A DNA stretch of 64,000 nucleotides from Tetmemena sp. SeJ-2015 (GCA_027382625.1 JAJKFJ010021960.1:62001-126000), one strand, 5' to 3'. Counted from the stretch's first letter, positions 34,444-46,873 are shown. Notes: a model not told the origin generated them from the letters alone. Translations and numbers: made by a program.

Positions 34444-35341
34444 TCAACTATCTACCCACCGTCTATCAATGAGTATAGATTGTAGGCGTATATGTTGCAA
34501 TTTAAAAAAGATAGTATATATTTTAACTATTAAATTTTTGAGGAAAAGATGATAGCGAGTATTATTCTAATTCTCAAAATAAGTCTTTAAGTCTGCAATA
34601 GTATAAGCATTGCGAGGCTTAAGTTTCTAGTGTCTGAGAGTATAGATGCTATCTCTCTGGAATTTATCTCCATTGTGCTCCGTCTTCATATTTATTGCCT
34701 CATCAAGTGAGTAGAAGAGAGACCAAATAATTCCAATGTCGTTCTTCTCAGTCACGTAGTACTTATAGGTCAGATTAGGAAGGATTTCCTACTCTTTCTC
34801 AGATAACTTTGTCTTCAAGACCATGTAAGAGTGCTAGTAAAAATAATAACGTGGATCTATAAGAGGCTAGTAGAAGTATCTATTTTGAAAATTCCAAATC
34901 AGTTCTAAAACGGTGACATTATCCTAATTCCTCTTCTGTCACATGGTGCTCTCTCAATTAATTAATCTGAAAAGTAATTTATTTATGATTGTTTATCATC
35001 TGTGAATACTTGAGATGCATGGTCGGTGAAATGATAATCACCATGCTTTGTTGAGTAATCGGAGGTCCCTCGGGTGTGAGCCTCCAAGAAATACTCTGGC
35101 ACTTCTCCAATTGAAACTTTTGAAGACTCTTTGGAGAAATGGGATCATAAGAAAATAGAATGTAAAAATATGGATGCTGATTTCGAGCCTTCGAATACAT
35201 TTCCTGCTGAGCAAATCTGTGCTATAGAGAAAATGCAAAATAGTGACACGGGTATGGTTTTCATATGTCTTTTAAGTAATATTTATAATCGGATTTGAGC
35301 AGAAGATGATTTATATTTCTAGTCTCATTGATCATAAGCAT
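34444..35341 (-). CDS. Unknown protein
   Basis: This is a minus-strand gene ending at TGA 34446-34444. The 3' exon encodes NVTVLELIWNFQNRYFYQPL, then KLSEKEQEILPNLTYKYYVT and SLFYSLDEAIN. An upstream exon encodes KARNQHPYFYILFSYDPISP and WRLTPEGPPITQQ. A possible start is ATG 35341-35339 (MLMINETRNINHLLLKSD). At least two junctions (about 34930-34985 and 35225-35265) need introns or IESs; an intron ending TCTATAG near 35225 is likely. I recognise no domain. Confidence 0.5.
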
Positions 35342-35821
35342 TTTAAAGTTAAAATTAAAAATATATAATCATGGATTCAAATGAAATATAGGAAAAATAT
35401 AATAGCTAAAAAAGAGCATTCATGAGTACCCTCTACACTTAAAATGAATTTATTCCATACTTCGTTAATTTTTATAGTTGAGCCAAAAATCATATTAAGG
35501 ATTGTGAAAAATAAAAAATTGACTTCTTAGCATTTATTCCAAATGACAAGTATTCAAATAAATTTAAAATAAAGGAGAGCGATTAAATAGCTTCCATTCA
35601 AGACTGTTCCTAATTCTCTTACTTAGAATTAATCTGATGTGAGTTATTTCTGGCATGATGAGAAGTTTAGACGCCACCTATCGCTGGGTTAATAGAAAAA
35701 TCGTTGCTGTGTCTCTTTACAGCTTAGACCTTAGAGACACTGGCCTTTTAAGAGTTCATTTTATGTCCTCCACTTGCAGATACCATAGATCCTCCACCAA
35801 TCATAGCCTAAATACCTTCAT
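35342..35821. other. AT-rich gap
   Basis: No coding signal is convincing here. The PP2C stop codon at 35822 and the start of the next gene at 35341 bracket it. Confidence 0.35.
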
Positions 35822-38800
35822 TCAAGTTACTATTGTTTATGCTCTCGACTGCTGAGGATTTAATATATCATTATATGTAATGTGTAATGTGTTAACTTTT
35901 ATATAAGAATATAGCAAGAAATATGAAGATAATGAAAAATAGCTTTCTATTATTTCAGATTTATGGCTAGAAATATTCTATGATGCGTTTAGATTTTATT
36001 ATTTTGATGACTAAGCAGGAGTTTTAGAGGGAGATTCTTGCATCTGATTGATTTGAACTTAGTGAATTAGATTCGAAGAAGTTAGAAAACTATTTTGAGA
36101 TGAAGGCTTTTAAGAATTGGCATGCTGCGACTATCTTAAAATGCTATTTGTTGAGATAGGCTAGGAAGAAGCTTGTTAATTCTTTGTAGTTTAGTGAGCT
36201 TGTAGGTTGTAAATGAAGTTCTCAGGGATGATATCTAGATCGTCAATTATATTGAATGGCCCTTGAGAGATTTGATTCTCAAGCATCTACTGCTCTCTCA
36301 CTTACTGCAAAGATATGCCACTAGAAATCTTTTAAACTGCCCGCTCAAAATTGTTAAAGCCTAGAATCAATACTGTGATGTTATCTAGGGACCGAGATGC
36401 AGCTGCCTATTTCAAGATCATCTCTACTCCATCTGCCACTGCTTGATGAATGTTCATCTGCTTCCCAGTTTATTAGAGAGGATTTACTTAGTGAGATTGC
36501 CTAGCACTCTCCGCAACACTTTATTTCGAGGATTTATCTATTGATTAGAAAAAAGACTGATTTCTATTAGAAAGTCCGTTTTATGGTGAGAAGGTACCAT
36601 GCTAAGAGTTAGGAGGCAAACCAGTTTTGTTATTACCTTGTCTCTAGCAATTTTCAACTAAAGTTTCCCAGACAGCATCAATTACCTATCTGTTGTTTAG
36701 TCTATCAAATATGCCATCGCATCCCACCATTATGAAATCAAAATGGTTGTCTTAAAGATTGAAGCATCTTATCTCTGGCTCGCATACTATCACGTTGGGA
36801 TTTCCTCCAAAGCGAGGCAGCTTAGCTTCAATATCTCCAAAAGTTCTAGCTACTGAGAGTCTACCAGGAAAAACCCTCAAAGGACCTTGAACATAGGTGT
36901 CTTTTTCTCCACCACTTCCTTGCTTGGCAAAAGTTTAAGTTCTGTATATTTTTCCACCTGCTAATTGAATTCTCTACTTTTCAATTTCATCTTCCGGCTT
37001 ATGATCTCGAGACAAGACTGCTATTTAATTTCCACAATCCACTGACATCAGACACCTACTATCACCAACATTTGCAATGTAAAGCATCTCATCTATGATC
37101 ATAACTGCGATTCCGCAAGAACCAGATCTCTCTAAAATTCCTTAAATATTTTCAACTCCGTGGCCATGAGGAGTCCCATGAGTAGCTAAGTACCTATTGT
37201 AGCTTTACTCAACCATTGAAATATAGCTGTATTCACATTCTCTGAAACCTTAAATGATAGCTTCTTTAGGATTCATAGGAAAATTGGAATTTTAAATAAC
37301 GAAGTTGTGAAGATTATCTCTCAAATAGTCTGCACAGGTCGCCCCACCATGACCATCAAATACTCCAAAGAAACAAATTTGAGGCCATTCAACATTAGGA
37401 GGAAGCTATTTTGTCTTTGGCTTTATAATATTCAGTATAATGCTAACTCGATCCTCGTTATAATCTCGAATAATTCCTTAGTTGGTATTTGCTGCATAGG
37501 CTTTGATTATGCCACATGCTTTGCTAGATGCCTTAGTCACTTCGTGATTTTTAAGTATGAAGTTTCTTGGATTTATCTAGACAGGATTTTCTCCAAATAA
37601 ATAAGGATTGGTAATCATTTGCTTATTTATTAAGATATAAGGTATATCAAGGTCTAAACATCAACGAACTATATATTGTTCTCAGCACTCACAGCTAGCA
37701 AATCTTAGCTTGCAGAGCCTGCTCCTTCAGATTGGACTTGATGCTAATTTAATTTCTTGGGGCTGCCAGCTTTAGGACTTTGGTTGCCAACTTTTTCAAT
37801 TTTTCTTTAAGATTTTACCTGTGTAAGTTTGTTAGTGAGGTTTACTTGCAAGTTCTGATATTTCTAAGGCGAGTGAGACTGAGATTGAGGATATTACTGC
37901 ATATTATTTTAGCCCTGTGGATGATTTTAAGCAACATTCTAATTGTAGAAAGAATCCTCTTTCTTATTTGAGCCTTCCTTGTCTATTTATCTTAGGGTAG
38001 CTGGATTTATTTATTACTGGTGAAGAGTTTGTAGTTAAGCCTAGTTTTGAGTGTTGTTCAATTTCCTATTGAGATAAGAAGAGATATTTCAAAAATACTA
38101 AAAGCACTATTTGTGTCTGAGTTGATCGACTCAGTGGAAGAATGAGTCATTGCGGTGCTGATCTTATCTCTTGAGCGAGAAGGCTGCCTTGACTTGCGGT
38201 TTAGATAAGACTGAATCTGCTCCTAAGCTACTGGTGGGTTGGAAGTAAGGTTCTAAAGTTTCTAAGTTTGACAATCAAAAATGTAAATTTTATTTCACAT
38301 ATATTGACTTTTGAGTTCGGTGTTTTAAAATTACTCATTAGTCACTTTTGAATTTAAGGCATTTTTATCTCTGTTTTAAGATTCAGCTCGAGGGGAAAAT
38401 GTCCTTAAAGGCATCAGAGTACCACTTAAAAATTTTAAGCTAAAAAACTGGTGACAGTACTATTAACCTCACTTTTTTGAAATGAACTAGGTAAAAATGA
38501 ATTGACAGGGTTACCTGAACCAGAAGAATTCCCCTTTTGCAAAGCATAAGCATTTAGCGAAGGATTCTCATACTGTTATGATTGGGATTTTTCGTGATGT
38601 ATTGTCTTTGTCTGAGATCTTCCTCCTATAACAGGTTTGGCATTTAAAGTATTGGCTTGCTTTTAAGAAGCTTATGTACTATTGTTATGGAAAGATTGGC
38701 CAAGGCTGCTCCCCACATTTAAATTTCCACCTTGATTAACGGATGAGGAAGTCTACTTTAACTTTTGAGACTAATTGAGAGTCATTTAGACGTTTGAAAA

Positions 38801-40013
38801 TCTTTGGTATACCTAATTGGAATTCTATGTTTTATCATGACTTATTGTAGTTTACTAAGAGCCGCCATTACTGTTAGAGGATAGAATTTAGTTGTTTATA
38901 GACTAGAGATAACTATTTCTATCTTTTTCTCTCTGTGTGACTCCCATGTTCATATTTGGAGTTATAGGCTGAAGATTTGCGTAATTCGTTATGGTTTGAT
39001 TTCTCTCAGTTCTATCCTTGGGAGTTTTTATCATAGGTGGTAGGTGTATCAATTAGCTTGGAGTAGAACTTGTTAAAGTTCCTGGTTATGCCGAGCCAAA
39101 CTAGGATCCAGGACCACTCAAGATATTAGATCTCTAAATCTAAATCGGCTACTGATTACTAACAATGATTCCTTAGCCAGCAGATCCTAGAGCCATTAAA
39201 TCATGAGAGGCCTCTCTTATGTGTCTAGATTTTTTCACGATAATCTTCTTAGGGATCTTATTTCTTAAGTCTTAGTTTTAAAAGCTAGTAGGGATGAGCT
39301 ACTGATTTCCTCCTCCTGATTCGCTCTAATTAATTTGGGATCTAAGGGTATTACTTTTGGCAACTATTTATAGCCCATTCAAAGCTTGCTTTGCGTAATT
39401 GTGCTACTATTATTCCGTGATTCCAACCTCACTGAGCCCCCTTTAATGGGTGTTTCCTTATCCTTTAGTGTCTTAAGATCCTTAGAAAGCAGTTTTGCCT
39501 TTGGTGCCTAACTCCACTTCGCCATGACTAACTTTTCCTAAAGCATATACTTCAACACCTGATTTTCTAAAATTTATAAAGATTACCCTAGAATGATTGC
39601 CTTAGATGTTGCTGATTGATAGTTGAAAGGGTTCCAGCATTGACTGTATTGTTGACATTTACGGTGTTGAGTCCATTTGGCATCGATAGGTGCTACTGTG
39701 AGGGTGGAGAGAAGCTCCTTTGAGTAAGTGGGGCCAGCATTCCTGAAGGGACTGCGGCACTTTACTGAAGCTAATTGTTTCGAGCTCTCAGCCTCTTATT
39801 CAGTTTCTCTACTTGAGTGAGCCCGATAAACTTCGTTTGTGGATTTTGGGAATTCAAATTACCAGCTCCCTCATTTTGGGCTTAAATTGAGGAAGCCTGC
39901 TAAATATCCGAGATTTAAGTCCTCTATCCAGAAATATGGGAGAGGCCCTTTCCGTTTTGGTGCGAGCCGGTTAAACCGTTCTATGGATTCTACCCTTGAC
40001 TTAATTAGTGCAT
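35822..40013 (-). CDS. PP2C-type Ser/Thr phosphatase with long Q/S-rich N-terminus
   Basis: Start ATG is 40013-40011 and stop 35824-35822. The first ~750 residues are Gln/Ser/Asn-rich and probably disordered, with a short coiled coil near the start (LTQVEKLNKRLRARNNQLQQ). A 38-nt intron (37659-37622) joins NIQFVD to QMITNPYLFG; without it the two halves look like overlapping genes. The PP2C domain follows with all key motifs: RDYNEDRV, CFFGVFDGHGGA (metal-binding Asp), YIANVGDSRCL, LSRDHKPE, LSVARTFGD, GCDGIFD and LDNITVLIL. It is a metal-dependent phosphatase, with partners unknown. A Q/S-rich tail of about 100 residues follows. One small junction near 39570 remains unresolved. Confidence 0.85.
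37622..37659 (-). other. Intron joining Q/S-rich region to PP2C domain
   Basis: A GT..AG intron of 38 nt. Read unspliced, the upstream frame ends in a TGA that overlaps an ATG (ATGA at 37618-37615), mimicking two overlapping genes. Confidence 0.7.
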
Positions 40014-40327
40014 ATTTAAGATAATTATTAAATTAATGTTTAAAAAAGTAAAGGTTGCAAGTAGCCAAAGTAGAAGATTTTAATCAAGAGTTTGCAATTA
40101 TTCGATTATAACACTTAGTATTAACTTCTTAATTAAATGATAGACTTTTAAATAATGTATAATACTTGCTTTTATGCTAAATAATTCAAGAGGAAGCTGC
40201 TTATTTGACTTCAGATGTTGAATAGTTTGAAAGGAGTTGATCTATCTTGCGATGTTAAATTACTTCCGCATCTATTACTTCTTCTCCTCCATAAGATTCT
40301 TTCGCTCTATTTTAATTGATGATAAAG
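40014..40327. other. AT-rich gap, PP2C promoter
   Basis: This lies between the stop codon of the next minus-strand gene upstream and the PP2C start. It is strongly AT-rich, and no motif is recognised. Confidence 0.4.
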
Positions 40328-41058
40328 TCATAAATGACTTTCCTTTTTGGATTGAACTTTAGATCGAACTCCAATATTAAAAAAAATTTACTAGCAATGA
40401 TTAATAGTGCATAATTATTTCTTAAATAGCTCGATGTCATTCATATGGCCACAATACTTCTCATAAAGTTCTAAATGCACCTTCTTTTGCTAATAGTAAT
40501 ATTTATAACCCAGTCCAAATGGCATCAAGTAAAATAGCACTGACACAGGCGTGAACAAGAATTTTTTGTAGTAGAATTCAGGGTTTAAGTTCTTCAAATA
40601 GCCAAGACCATGCTAAGTTATGAGCCATATGACTCCGATTGTTCCATACTTCATCTTAGGAGCACCTTATTTAAGAATTGATTTTCTTGATATAGAAAAT
40701 GTGAGTATTTTTTGTAGTCTTCTTTTGAAAGCATCAGAATTGGGCATTGTAGTCTTAGAGATTAAAATATTCCAAAGCGCTGCTCGAATTCTAAAGGCAG
40801 CTTGACATTCATGTTTTAGGTTGCAATAAGTGAAAGATCCTCAGGCGAAAGCTTCGTTGAGTCTTCTCCCTTATCCTAAAGTATTTCAAACTTTCGCTTT
40901 CTTTCTGTCATTTATTCAGCGAAGCCTTAGTGAGTTTTTGCTACTTTCAGCAACCTTGGATCAACATCTTAAAGGTTAAGCTTTTAGCTCAAGGCGCTTT
41001 AATCTTGAACATTTTTAGTTGAAGCAGTTTAAGTTGCTGCTTATTCGTTTTCTACCAT
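40328..41058 (-). CDS. Small predicted membrane protein, unknown
   Basis: Start ATG is 41058-41056 (MVENEQAATQTASTKN) and stop 40330-40328. The N-terminal half is polar with LLKVAKTHQGFAEQMTERKRK. After removal of a 35-bp IES, two hydrophobic segments appear: MKYGTIGVIWLITQHG and FLFTPVSVLFYLMPFGLGY. A short basic tail follows. The size (about 230 residues) and two closely spaced TM segments could suit an organelle-membrane protein, but I recognise no family. Confidence 0.65.
40712..40756. other. IES, pointer TTGTAGTCTT, 35 bp
   Basis: TTGTAGTCTT is at 40712-40721 and 40747-40756. Excising 35 bp restores the frame, joining FGIFQSLRLQ to KILTFSISRK, and avoids a downstream TGA. A 10-bp exact pointer around only 25 bp of unique insert is unlikely by chance. 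Confidence 0.85.
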
Positions 41059-41139
41059 TGAAATTAAATCTATAATCACTCTTCACCTTAAATTTGATCC
41101 ATTAAAGCACATTGGTTTATATTTCCCCTTAAATCTTCA

Positions 41140-41996
41140 TCATTTTTAGTTTGTATTTTCGTCGTCAAGATTCTCTAAAGTCTTGTTCTTCCTATAGACT
41201 GACTGAGATGTAGAAGACTGTTTTTTCAACTTGAGTAGGGTGAGATTTTTGGTTTTCCTTTCCCTTCGCTTGAGGCCTTTGCCCTAGCCGTCGCTCATTG
41301 TGCAGTTGGTCTGGTCTTAATTGTTTTCTTGGTAGGCTTGTGATTGGTTATTGTACTCAGTGTTATCGAGGCCGTAGTCAGGAAGTGCGCAGGAGTGGCT
41401 ATTTCCAAAATCCTCCTCCTCTCCCCCGACAAACGAAGTCTGGTTAAGGCGAGCACTCTGCATGGCGATTGCTGCCACCGAGCTAGCAGCTTGCCAATAC
41501 AAGTCTGTCATGTTTGCGTGGTTCCCGTTGCCTAGTTCATCAAGGGCCGCTAGAGTAGAGCTGTTGTTATTGTTACATAAGTCTTCCATAAAGTTATCTT
41601 AATTGTTTGTGTTAGAAAGAGTGCAGAACCCCTCTTCTTATAATAAGGCATGATAAGTATAATAGATATTATTTTTGCTTATTCGAAATAGTTAGACCTC
41701 ACTGGATTTCTTAGGGCTGGATTGGCGTTGTAATCCGATCCCTCGACCTTGAGGTTCTTATCAATGAAAGAGCCCATCTCGTCGAAGGAGTTGCGATGGG
41801 TCATCGATAGACGGCCAAAGACAAACGAATCCTGGAACTTGAAGGAGTGTAGGCTTTTGAAGGGCATGTGGGTAGAAGGGGCTTAGGCAGCTGCTTCTTC
41901 CACCATGCTCTCCGACTGAAATATGTCACTGCTCAGGCCAATTACTGTAGGCTGCTCAAAGTCTTTTTCCTTCAAAATATTTTAGTAGCAAGGCAT
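41140..41996 (-). CDS. Unknown acidic/basic two-part protein
   Basis: Start ATG is 41996-41994 (MPCYQNILKEKDFEQPTVIG) and stop 41142-41140. The N-terminal part has HSFKFQDSFVFGRLSMTHRN and SFDEMGSFIDKNLK. After a 98-bp IES comes an Asn/Ala/Ser-rich region (LAALDELGNGNHANMTDLYW) and then a strongly basic tail (KGLKRRERKTKNLTLLKLKK), a possible nuclear localisation or nucleic-acid-binding segment. The mid-level GC content of the coding part contrasts with the flanks. No domain is recognised. Confidence 0.65.
41592..41694. other. IES, pointer AGTTA, 98 bp
   Basis: AGTTA is at 41592-41596 and 41690-41694. Removal of 98 bp joins NPVRSNF to MEDLCNNNN in frame and fuses two reading frames that otherwise look like separate genes. 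Confidence 0.8.
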
Positions 41997-42615
41997 ATTT
42001 TAGTTCAGTAGATGAAAATATGTATAATGGTTTCATGATTAAGGTATTAGATTGGAAGGTAGGTGTGGCTGGTGAGTGCGTTTGAGAGGCGTTAGCATCT
42101 CATTTCTCATAATTGTTTGATGAATGGTGTCAGTAAGAAGTCTCTTCATTATTAAATACGTATATTAAATTTTTTAGAGCCGTAGATCCTAAATATTCAG
42201 TCTATCTACATAATTAAAGTGCAGGCGGAGCCAAATCTTTTAAATTCAAATCACGCAAACTTAATCTCTCACTTTTAATCGCCCTAATCTCTTTAATTAT
42301 CAGACTAACCACAGTACCTTAAAATATTAAAAGCATGCATTCTATGAATGTAGTGTTTATGAAGGTACCTTAGTTAAATATTCTGTGAGTTGAAACTTTT
42401 ATTTGTAAAAATGCTTTTCATCTGCACAAATATTATTTCCATCGTGAATAAACTATCTAATTAAATTCCTTTTTAATCTTAAATAGAAGGAAGATGTAAT
42501 TTTATTAAAAAATAGAAATATTGTTTAAAATTAACAGCTTAAGATATATTTATTACACAAATAGAAATTCTTGGAGTCACCTATATTTCCTTTAAAATCG
42601 AACCTAGATAACTGA
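41997..42615. promoter_or_regulatory. Divergent intergenic region
   Basis: AT-rich DNA between the minus-strand gene starting at 41996 and FIGNL1 starting at 42616. Both promoters should lie here. I see no motif or open frame that I can support. Confidence 0.4.
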
Positions 42616-45168
42616 ATGAGCGGCAAAGATAAAGAATCTCAAAAATTTACTAATATACATCTATCCTTAAATTATTGTTTTTATTTTGATAAAGACTCTG
42701 CCGGTAGTGCGAAAAACGCTATCGAAAAATAATTAGGCATCAGTATAAGCTCAGGCAACTATATCAACATTCCAAGCTGATCTTAGGGAAGTTAAGAGAG
42801 CTCTCAAAATCACAATTAAGGACCTAACTAGAATCAAACTGGCCAAGTGAAAGAGCTATCAACCTATGACAAGATGAGACTTCAATAACTTAATTAAAAT
42901 GCATCTGGTTATGAGAGTATCTTTGGAGACACTGCCAATCAGAATTTTATGAACCTTGGATAGAACAAACTAGATCGTAAGGGCGGTGGTGGAGGCAGTG
43001 GACTTGATTCTCAAAATGGAGACTAGAGGAATAATTTTCTTCAAGCAGTCTAGAGTTCTTACCTGAGTGGAGTTGGAGGGAAGAGAACTTTCTCTGAGAA
43101 CTTTGATAGAGGGGAGGAAAGATAGAACTCATAAGAAGCTTATAATAGCATAGGGGGAAACTTATACAAACCCTCTTATAGAATGCCAGGCTAAGAACCT
43201 TAAGACTAGAAAAAGGTAGACAGTAAATATAGAGACATGCTGTTGTCTACCTACTAGGATCCTAATAGACTTTCGAAGTCTGTAAAAGACAAATTGAGTA
43301 AGATTATTGAGCCAGACGATCCAGTCTCATACTAGACTTACTAGAACTAAAACTCCTATCCAAACCAAAGTAACCAGAACAATTTGCCTGATTATCTCCA
43401 AGGATATGCAAATAGAAATGGAAGTGGTGGCTATAATAAGGCTGCGTAAGATAACTTACAATAGTACTAACAGAGGCCAAATCAACAGAACGCACCAATA
43501 TCATAGACAGGTGCTTTTGTATCAGGTACGAAAGTAATGGCTGACTTAGATGCTATCAAGAGGTACAATTAACATGGTAAAAATTACAACAGTGATAGTG
43601 AAAGGCGTTGGGATGGAGGAGGTGGGAATAGAGGTAGATAGGAGCATTAGTAAAGACCTCCTTTCTATAATTAGTTTCCGAATGAAAGGGGTTACAAGTA
43701 GGGAGGCTATGTAGAGGATGGCTATGGCTAGTATGGTAATAGAGGAGGATAAGGAGGAGGCAATAACAATTACTATCCGAACAACTATCCTCCCCCAGCT
43801 CATCACAGCTTCTATGACTCTTAAGGCTCCTATCCTAACGGATTGGGAGGGTTTGAAGATAATTCGAACTCAGCCACTGATAAATTGCTAAATAACTAAG
43901 GCAGGCAGCCTGGAATTGGCGGAGTGAAACGCAGATTTGTTGCCCCAACGAAAGAAGGATAGAAAGAGAAAGGTGGAGGGTTAAGTGGTGGTTTTCATCC
44001 TGGTAGATCTTTAAATTAGAAAATTTTAATTCAATTATTTATGATCTGTGCTTCAACATATGGTAAGAAACATTTCTAAGTTTTTAATTTTCTCTAGGTG
44101 AACGGAGCAAATGCTGATGACAAAAAAGATGGGGACTAAGAAGGTTCTTAATAGGATCCTCGCTATGCAAACCTAGATCCTAGGGTAGGTATGATGCTTC
44201 TATTTCTCATCACATATAGATGGTTGAGCTCATAGAAAATGAGATCATGGAGAGACAACTTGATGTCAACTGGGACGATATAGCTGGACTTGAGTATGCT
44301 AAAAAGACGGTCAAAGAGATCATTATCTGGCCCATGTTGCGTCCAGACATTTTCAATGGACTGCGAGCTCCTCCGAGAGTAAGATCAAGTTTGTGTTTAA
44401 TATTCTTAGGGAATCTTGTTCTTCGGTCCTCCAGGTACAGGAAAAACTCTGTTAGGGAAAGCTATATCGGCCCAAACTAAATCTACATTCATGTCTATCT
44501 CTGCAAGTACCCTCACTTCAAAATGGGTAGGTGAGGGTGAGAAGATGGTTCGTACAATGTTCGCTATTGCTGCCATCCACTAACCTACTGTAATCTTCAT
44601 AGATGAGATAGATTCGCTCCTCTGTTCAAGGAATGAGGCTGACATGGAGTCTTCTCGCAGGATCAAGACTGAGTTCCTAGTTCAACTAGATGGGGCAAAT
44701 ACTTTTGCAGGAGAAGAAGCACGTATACTTATTATTGGTGCTACAAATAGGCCTGGTGATCTTGACGAAGCAGTTCGTAGACGCTTGGTAAAAAGACTTT
44801 ACATCCCTCTACCCAATAAAGCAGGGAGGCGCTAGTTTTTGGCTTAAATCATAAAGAGAGAAACATCGACTAGAAAGAACATAGACCTAGATGAGGTATC
44901 TTAAGAGGAGTTAGTGCAGCTCACCAAGGGATACTCAGGAGCTGATCTTAAATCTCTTTCAAGTGAAGCCTCTATGATACCACTAAGATAGCTAGTAGAT
45001 ATAGAAAACATAGATGCAGCAAATATTAGACCAATAGACATTTCAGACTTTAAGGAGGCTTTGAAAAATGTGAAGGCCTCTGTCAATTAAAACGATCTAG
45101 AAAAATTCATGGAGTGGAATAAATAGTATGGATCTTTTGAAATTAAAGAAGAAGATCTCAACGATTGA
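42616..45168 (+). CDS. FIGNL1: Fidgetin-like 1 (FIGNL1) AAA ATPase
   Basis: ATG 42616 begins [14 protein letters not shown] after removal of a 60-bp IES; a second, 51-bp IES removes an in-frame TGA. The N-terminal ~450 residues are Gln/Asn/Gly/Tyr-rich and probably disordered. The C-terminal AAA module has [37 protein letters not shown], Walker [35 protein letters not shown], Walker [31 protein letters not shown] and [20 protein letters not shown], then the Vps4-like C-terminal helix. This pattern ([20 protein letters not shown]) is that of FIGNL1, which acts with recombination proteins in DNA repair; fidgetin relatives sever microtubules. Introns include 44379-44409 and about 44184-44218. 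Stop TGA is 45166-45168. Confidence 0.88.
42628..42695. other. IES, pointer GATAAAGA, 60 bp
   Basis: GATAAAGA is at 42628-42635 and 42688-42695, right after the FIGNL1 start codon. Excision joins MSGKDKD to SAGSAKN. Frame is kept either way; the insert is AT-rich and reads hydrophobic. Confidence 0.75.
42748..42803. other. IES, pointer AGCTC, 51 bp
   Basis: AGCTC is at 42748-42752 and 42799-42803. Without excision an in-frame TGA stops FIGNL1 about 55 codons in. Removal joins QLGISIS to SQNHNQGPNQ. Confidence 0.75.
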
Positions 45169-45260
45169 AAAATAAGTTCAAAGTAATTTCATCAAAATTC
45201 TATTTAAATCTATTCCTCTATTACATTAACTTATGAAATAAAGGCATTTTAAAAATGTTC

Positions 45261-46873
45261 TCATACTTATTCAGTCTCTTCGTCAATTGAATAATCTTGG
45301 CTTTGATCCAGTCTTTTCCTTTCCTGATGGTTTTCGATTTCTTATTCATCTTAATCATTTTTCCTTGAATCAACTATGCTTCCCTTAAATGGGTTAACCC
45401 TTTAAGTTCCTCGGCTAGAGTTATGATTGAAAGATGTCTAGTGCTCGGAGTAGAATCTTTTAGTGCTACTTTAGGGACTCTAGCTACCCTTACTACTCTT
45501 TCTATTTCTCAAGCTCCAATAGATATTCTAGCTTCCTCTTCCACTACTAGTTCCATCGGGAAAAATTCGATTAGACTCTCCGCAAGCAGCTTTCACCTAA
45601 TCGTAAATTCCCTGCTTGAACTGAAGTCTATCCTTCTTAATTTGTAATAGTTTTACAAGTCCTTCGAAGCTATCATTCTCCTGCTTTAGGAGATACTAAA
45701 ACTCCTTATCCTTAAGCTGTAGTAGATAGTTCTATTCAGAGAGAATGTCATAAGCAGCTATGAATATAAGTCTCTTAGAAGGATTAGGACTATTGGATGA
45801 GGATATCTCTATCATGTATTGGAGCGAGTTAATGTAGCTTGCTTGCAAGGGTTGATGATGAGCTTGGTTATTGATCCCTATTGGAATCTCCATGGTTTTC
45901 TTAAAGAGCACAGTTCTATTATCAGTAAGCAGCTTATTTGCCTATCTCTCATTAAATTTAGCAGTATCAAATTCCTTCTCCTTATTTAGAAGCACCAGTC
46001 TTGGAGTGTTGAGCTTCTGAGGAATTGCAGGCAATCGAGATGAATGAATGGACTCATTCACGTTTCTAGGCGTTATACTCTGAAGGAGGACTTGCGCTGA
46101 ATAATCAGACTTTTGCTACCTCAGCTTCTGCTGAATTCTCTATAAATAGGGTTTTTTAAAGAGGGATTTCATATTAAATGCTCTTACCCTATTTTCATTA
46201 GCTATCTATAAGATCTTTTGCTGTCGCAGGTGATGCTATCGTTAGCTAACTGCTCTTTATATCCTCGTAATCTCAAACTCCCTGTGCTCTAAAGATCTCT
46301 CAAATTTGTTATCACTGAGTATGTCTCCTATCTTTTAAATGAACCTTGAATTATCCTATTTGAGTTGCTTTGACTTTTCCTGCTGATGAAATATTTTCCT
46401 TGAAGAGAGATCCTCGGAAGATGGTAAACACGTTTGGTAATTCAATGCCAAGACAGGCTAAATGAAATTGTAAAATAAGTAATAATCTAGATGTTGGTTT
46501 GTGAGGTTTGATGAATAGTCTATGATCCTGAGACTTATTTGTCTCTGGTCTGACTGAGTTTCTTCTTTAGACTATGTGGGTTTCCATAATCTACAAAGTT
46601 TGGAAGTCCAGAAGTTTGGCCGCCTCCTGAGGAGGAGAAAGGATGAAGGTTTGTCGTTGAAGTGGTCGCAGCGGATGATTAAAAAGTTTTGTTCTGTTAG
46701 ATTGCTACCAAGGAAACTGTTTTCTTAAGACGGTTTCTCATAAGCTTGTACTCATCTATTAGAAAGTGGGATGAAGTGCTTGGTTTTAGAATCTTGGTGG
46801 GATGATGAGGAGCTAAGGGATTGAAAAGGTGGTCCGGTAATTTTATCTAAGAAGTGGAAGTTGAGGTATTCAT
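45261..46873 (-). CDS. Unknown coiled-coil protein
   Basis: Start ATG is 46873-46871 and stop TGA 45263-45261. The N-terminus reads STSQIKLPDHLFNPLAPHHP, then LIDEYKLMRNRLKKTVSL. The middle has a Glu/Arg/Gln-rich helical region (ILSDNKFERSLEHREFEITR, QRQHHLRQQKILQIANENR). The C-terminal third has a predicted coiled coil (LLQLKDKEFQYLLKQENDSF) and a charged tail. A junction at about 46440-46500 is needed to avoid a TGA; others are likely. No family is recognised. Confidence 0.6.

Noticed and set aside
37307..37600. Plus-strand 97-codon frame
   Set aside because: It is antisense to the PP2C catalytic domain, which has all its motifs on the minus strand.
39839..40024. Plus-strand frame MDFGNSNYQLPHFGLKLR..
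   Set aside because: It looked protein-like at first, but the minus strand carries the PP2C N-terminal region in a frame continuous to an ATG at 40013, so this is antisense.
42748..42782. AAGCT repeat pair in FIGNL1 as an alternative IES
   Set aside because: Excision at AAGCT leaves the in-frame TGA in place, while the AGCTC pair removes it and keeps the frame.
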